A DNA stretch of 64,000 nucleotides from Ramlibacter tataouinensis (GTDB taxonomy: Bacteria > Pseudomonadota > Gammaproteobacteria > Burkholderiales > Burkholderiaceae_C): the NCBI RefSeq assembly GCF_001580455.1, contig NZ_CP010951.1:372001-436000 (forward strand). Direction: 5' to 3'. The notes beneath the pieces were generated by a model, which made no database searches, was not told the origin of the DNA, and was given only the letters and a program-made list of their open reading frames with translations. The position numbers were made by a program, and so were the translations under genes. Positions within the stretch are counted from its first letter, which is position 1, and every line of letters begins with the position of its first letter. Positions 62,057-64,000 of the stretch are shown in pieces.

Positions 62057-63745
62057 ATGGGCTGGCTCGCCGGCTATTTCGAGAAGTACCCCGAGATCGC
62101 CGTCTTCCTCGCGATCGGCCTGGGGTACTGGATCGGTAGCTGGAAGGTCCGCGGGATCGGCCTGGGTCCCGTGACCGGATCGCTCCTGGCCGGGGTGCTG
62201 GTCGGCTACTTCTGGCACGTGCCAGTTTCCGACACCGCGAAGGCGCTCCTGTTCCTGATGTTCATGTACGGCATCGGCTATTCGGCCGGGCCGGGTTTCG
62301 TTCGCGGCGTGCGTGAGGGCGGCTGGCGCTGGGTGGTGCTGGGCTGCGTGGTCCCGCTGACCGGCCTGCTGGCCGCTTACGCCATGGCCAAGCTGCTCAA
62401 GCTCGAACTCGGTTTCGCGTCCGGCATGATGTCCGGCGGCCTGACCGAGTCGCCGATCATCGGCACGACCAGCGAGGCGATCCGCAGCCTGAACATCCCC
62501 GAAGAGGAGAAGCACCGGCTGATCTCCCAGATCCCGGTGGCCGACGCGCTGTGCTACCTGTTCGGCACCATCGGCGTGATCCTGTTCTGCTCACACGTAG
62601 GCCCCTGGCTGCTGCGCGTCGACCTGAAGGCGGAGGCACGCAAGCTCGAAGAGGAAATGGGCATCGAGCGTGTCGCGCCGGGCGTGAGTTCGGCCTGGCA
62701 GATGTTCGAGTTCCGGGCCTACGAGGTCGTGCCCGGCGGCGAGGCGGATGGCATGAGCATCGGCCAGGCCGAAAGCCACATCGCCAATGAACGCATCTTC
62801 ATCGAGCGTGTACGGCGCGGCGGTGAGGTCCTGACTGCGTCGAGCGAGTTCGTCCTCCGGGCCGGCGACGTGGTGGCCGCCATGGGGCCCCAGGAGTCGC
62901 TGCTGCGCGTCATGGGCGAGCGGCGCGAGGTCGCCGACCGCGAGTTGCTGGACGTGCCCTCGGCCACCTTCGACGTGGTGATCCGCAGCCGCTCGCTGTC
63001 CGGACGCACGCTGGCGGACATCGCGAGCGATGCGCAGCAGATGCGCGGCGTGTTCCTGAAATCCATCCGGCGCGGGGGCGAGAAGATTCCCATCGGGCCG
63101 GGCACGAAGATCTACCAGGGCGATCTCCTGACCTTGCACGGCCTCGAACCCGCGGTGCGGCGCGTGGCGGCGCTGGCGGGGGACGTGCTGCAGGAACAGG
63201 GCACCGACTACCTGGCGCTGGGCCTGGGCATCTTCGCGGGCGCATTGCTCGGCGCGGCAGTCGCGTTCCCGATCGGCGGCATCCATGTCGCCCTCGGCTC
63301 CAGCGTCGCGACCCTGCTGCTCGGCCTGGCCATGGGCTGGCGCAATTCCGTGCGGCCCAGCTTCGCCATCCTGGCGCCCGACGCGATCGATTTCATGAAA
63401 TCCATTGGCCTGGCCGGCTTCGTCGCCATGATCGGCCTGAAAGCTGGGCCGGTGTTCGTCAAGGCCCTGCAGGAAGTCGGGCTCACGGTATTCCTCGGCG
63501 GCGTGGTGGTGACACTGGTGCCGCAGATCACCGGCCTGCTCGTCGGCCGTTACGTGCTGCGGCTCAACCCGCTGCTGCTGCTCGGCGGACTCGCCGGCGC
63601 GCAGACCATGACGGCGGGACTGGCCGCGGTACAGGAGCGCTCGGACAGCCCGGTCGCCGTCATCGGCTATTCCAGCACCGTGGCGTTCGGGCACGTGCTG
63701 CTCTCGATCGGCGGCACCGCCCTGGTGTGGATGCTGCACGCCTGA
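62057..63745 (+). CDS. AspT-family (AAEx) antiporter, copy 2
   Basis: 562 residues. Same architecture as copy 1: N-terminal helices with LFLMFMYGIGYSAGPGFVRGVREGGWRW, the hairpin GFASGMMSGGLTESPIIGTTSEAI, a central pair of TrkA_C-like domains (FEFRAYEVVPGGEADGMSIGQAESH; VLTASSEFVLRAGDVVAAMG; GRTLADIASDAQQMRGVFLKSIRRGGEKIPIGPGTKIYQGDLLTLHG) and C-terminal helices ending with LLGGLAGAQTMTAGLAAVQERSDSPVAVIGYSSTVAFGHVLL. The second hairpin differs from copy 1 (TESPIIGTT against QTMSAAIGS), so specificity is probably different. No clear ribosome site; 58 bp after the porin gene. Confidence 0.92.
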   Translation: MGWLAGYFEKYPEIAVFLAIGLGYWIGSWKVRGIGLGPVTGSLLAGVLVGYFWHVPVSDTAKALLFLMFMYGIGYSAGPGFVRGVREGGWRWVVLGCVVPLTGLLAAYAMAKLLKLELGFASGMMSGGLTESPIIGTTSEAIRSLNIPEEEKHRLISQIPVADALCYLFGTIGVILFCSHVGPWLLRVDLKAEARKLEEEMGIERVAPGVSSAWQMFEFRAYEVVPGGEADGMSIGQAESHIANERIFIERVRRGGEVLTASSEFVLRAGDVVAAMGPQESLLRVMGERREVADRELLDVPSATFDVVIRSRSLSGRTLADIASDAQQMRGVFLKSIRRGGEKIPIGPGTKIYQGDLLTLHGLEPAVRRVAALAGDVLQEQGTDYLALGLGIFAGALLGAAVAFPIGGIHVALGSSVATLLLGLAMGWRNSVRPSFAILAPDAIDFMKSIGLAGFVAMIGLKAGPVFVKALQEVGLTVFLGGVVVTLVPQITGLLVGRYVLRLNPLLLLGGLAGAQTMTAGLAAVQERSDSPVAVIGYSSTVAFGHVLLSIGGTALVWMLHA

Positions 63746-63858
63746 GGGCACCGGCCTACGAAGCCAACTAGTCCCTCCGGACGATGCGTGCTAGTCCTGG
63801 CGGGGGATAGCCGGCTGCATGGGCGCCTCCTACAGTTCCTTTCCAGGAGGGACTCGCC

Positions 63859-64000
63859 ATGAATAGAACCAGCCAAATGGGGATTCGCCGCCGCGCCTTC
63901 GTCGGCTGCGGTGCGCTGCTGCTGCTCCCCACCGCCTCGCTCGCGTTGCCCGTGGCGGCACAGGGGCTCCCGCTCAGCGGAGCCATCAACAGGTCGGGCA
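63859..64000 (+). CDS. N-terminus of an exported protein (partial, 3' end outside window)
   Basis: 47 codons are visible from the ATG at 63859, eight bases after AGGAGG. The leader MNRTSQMGIRRRAFVGCGALLLLPTASLALPVAA has an arginine cluster and a hydrophobic core, so export by Sec or Tat is likely, with cleavage before Gln35. The first mature residues, GLPLSGAINRSG, resemble the start of PilJ/NarX-type helical sensor domains (AIN.AG.QRMLSQR), but only six residues support this. A CTCCT/AGGAG inverted repeat precedes the gene and includes its ribosome site. Confidence 0.6.
   Translation, partial: MNRTSQMGIRRRAFVGCGALLLLPTASLALPVAAQGLPLSGAINRSG

Overview
The window reads as chromosomal DNA of a high-GC betaproteobacterium, most likely a Comamonadaceae member of the Burkholderiales (Ramlibacter/Variovorax-like). 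That placement is inferred from tandem Bug-family (TTT) solute receptors, a Burkholderia-type general porin, an AspT-family antiporter pair, strong G/C third-position bias and dense, often 4-bp-overlapping operons. No rRNA, tRNA, CRISPR array, intact insertion sequence or prophage was seen. Almost all of the 64 kb is coding; the only gene-free stretch above 300 bp is 8559-9148.

Layout. 0-4 kb: a GspH/FimT pseudopilin cut by the left edge, a streptogramin-lyase-like beta-propeller, a secreted proteinase-K-like protease and a GYD-domain protein. 3.7-8.6 kb (minus): the conserved PrkA kinase / YeaH-type VWA protein / SpoVR stress operon. 9.1-16.1 kb: an acyl-CoA catabolic island with an amidohydrolase divergent from a crotonase, feruloyl-CoA-synthase-like ligase, SDR, two tandem Bug receptors and a MarR regulator. 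16.2-18.1 kb: HxlR-like regulator, FAH-family hydrolase and FKBP isomerase, followed by a 159-bp quasi-palindrome. 18.3-20.2 kb (minus): a LytS/LytTR two-component pair. 20.3-24.7 kb: RidA, then grpE-dnaK-dnaJ behind a sigma-32-type promoter. 24.7-30.6 kb (minus): a radical SAM protein under an apparent LexA box, a nitronate monooxygenase, an acyl-CoA dehydrogenase and both ETF subunits. 30.8-33.9 kb (minus): an MscS channel, an enoyl-CoA hydratase and an HDAC-family deacetylase. 33.9-39.6 kb (plus): MoxR, DUF58, TgpA-type transglutaminase, MltB-like transglycosylase and an HD protein. 39.7-41.2 kb: a GFA protein divergent from a CapA-like protein. 41.2-56.0 kb (minus): a TPR protein, a TPR/glycosyltransferase-like protein, an alpha-E protein with a partial upstream duplicate, a circularly permuted ATP-grasp, ComEC, a second ATP-grasp and an RND efflux operon. 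56.3-63.7 kb (plus): an unusually long Orn/Lys/Arg-type decarboxylase, two AspT-family antiporters and a porin between them. The right edge cuts the start of an exported protein.

How parts work together. The acyl-CoA island plausibly takes up and activates an aromatic or other carboxylic acid, and its released acyl-CoA electrons could enter the ETF/acyl-CoA dehydrogenase system at 27-30 kb. The most interesting unit is the decarboxylase/AspT/porin/AspT block, which looks like a complete precursor-product exchange and decarboxylation system, but with an antiporter family not usually paired with this decarboxylase fold. The most unusual structures are the alpha-E 5' duplication with its hairpin-packed insert, the 159-bp palindrome at 18.1-18.3 kb and the SOS box abutting the radical SAM start codon.
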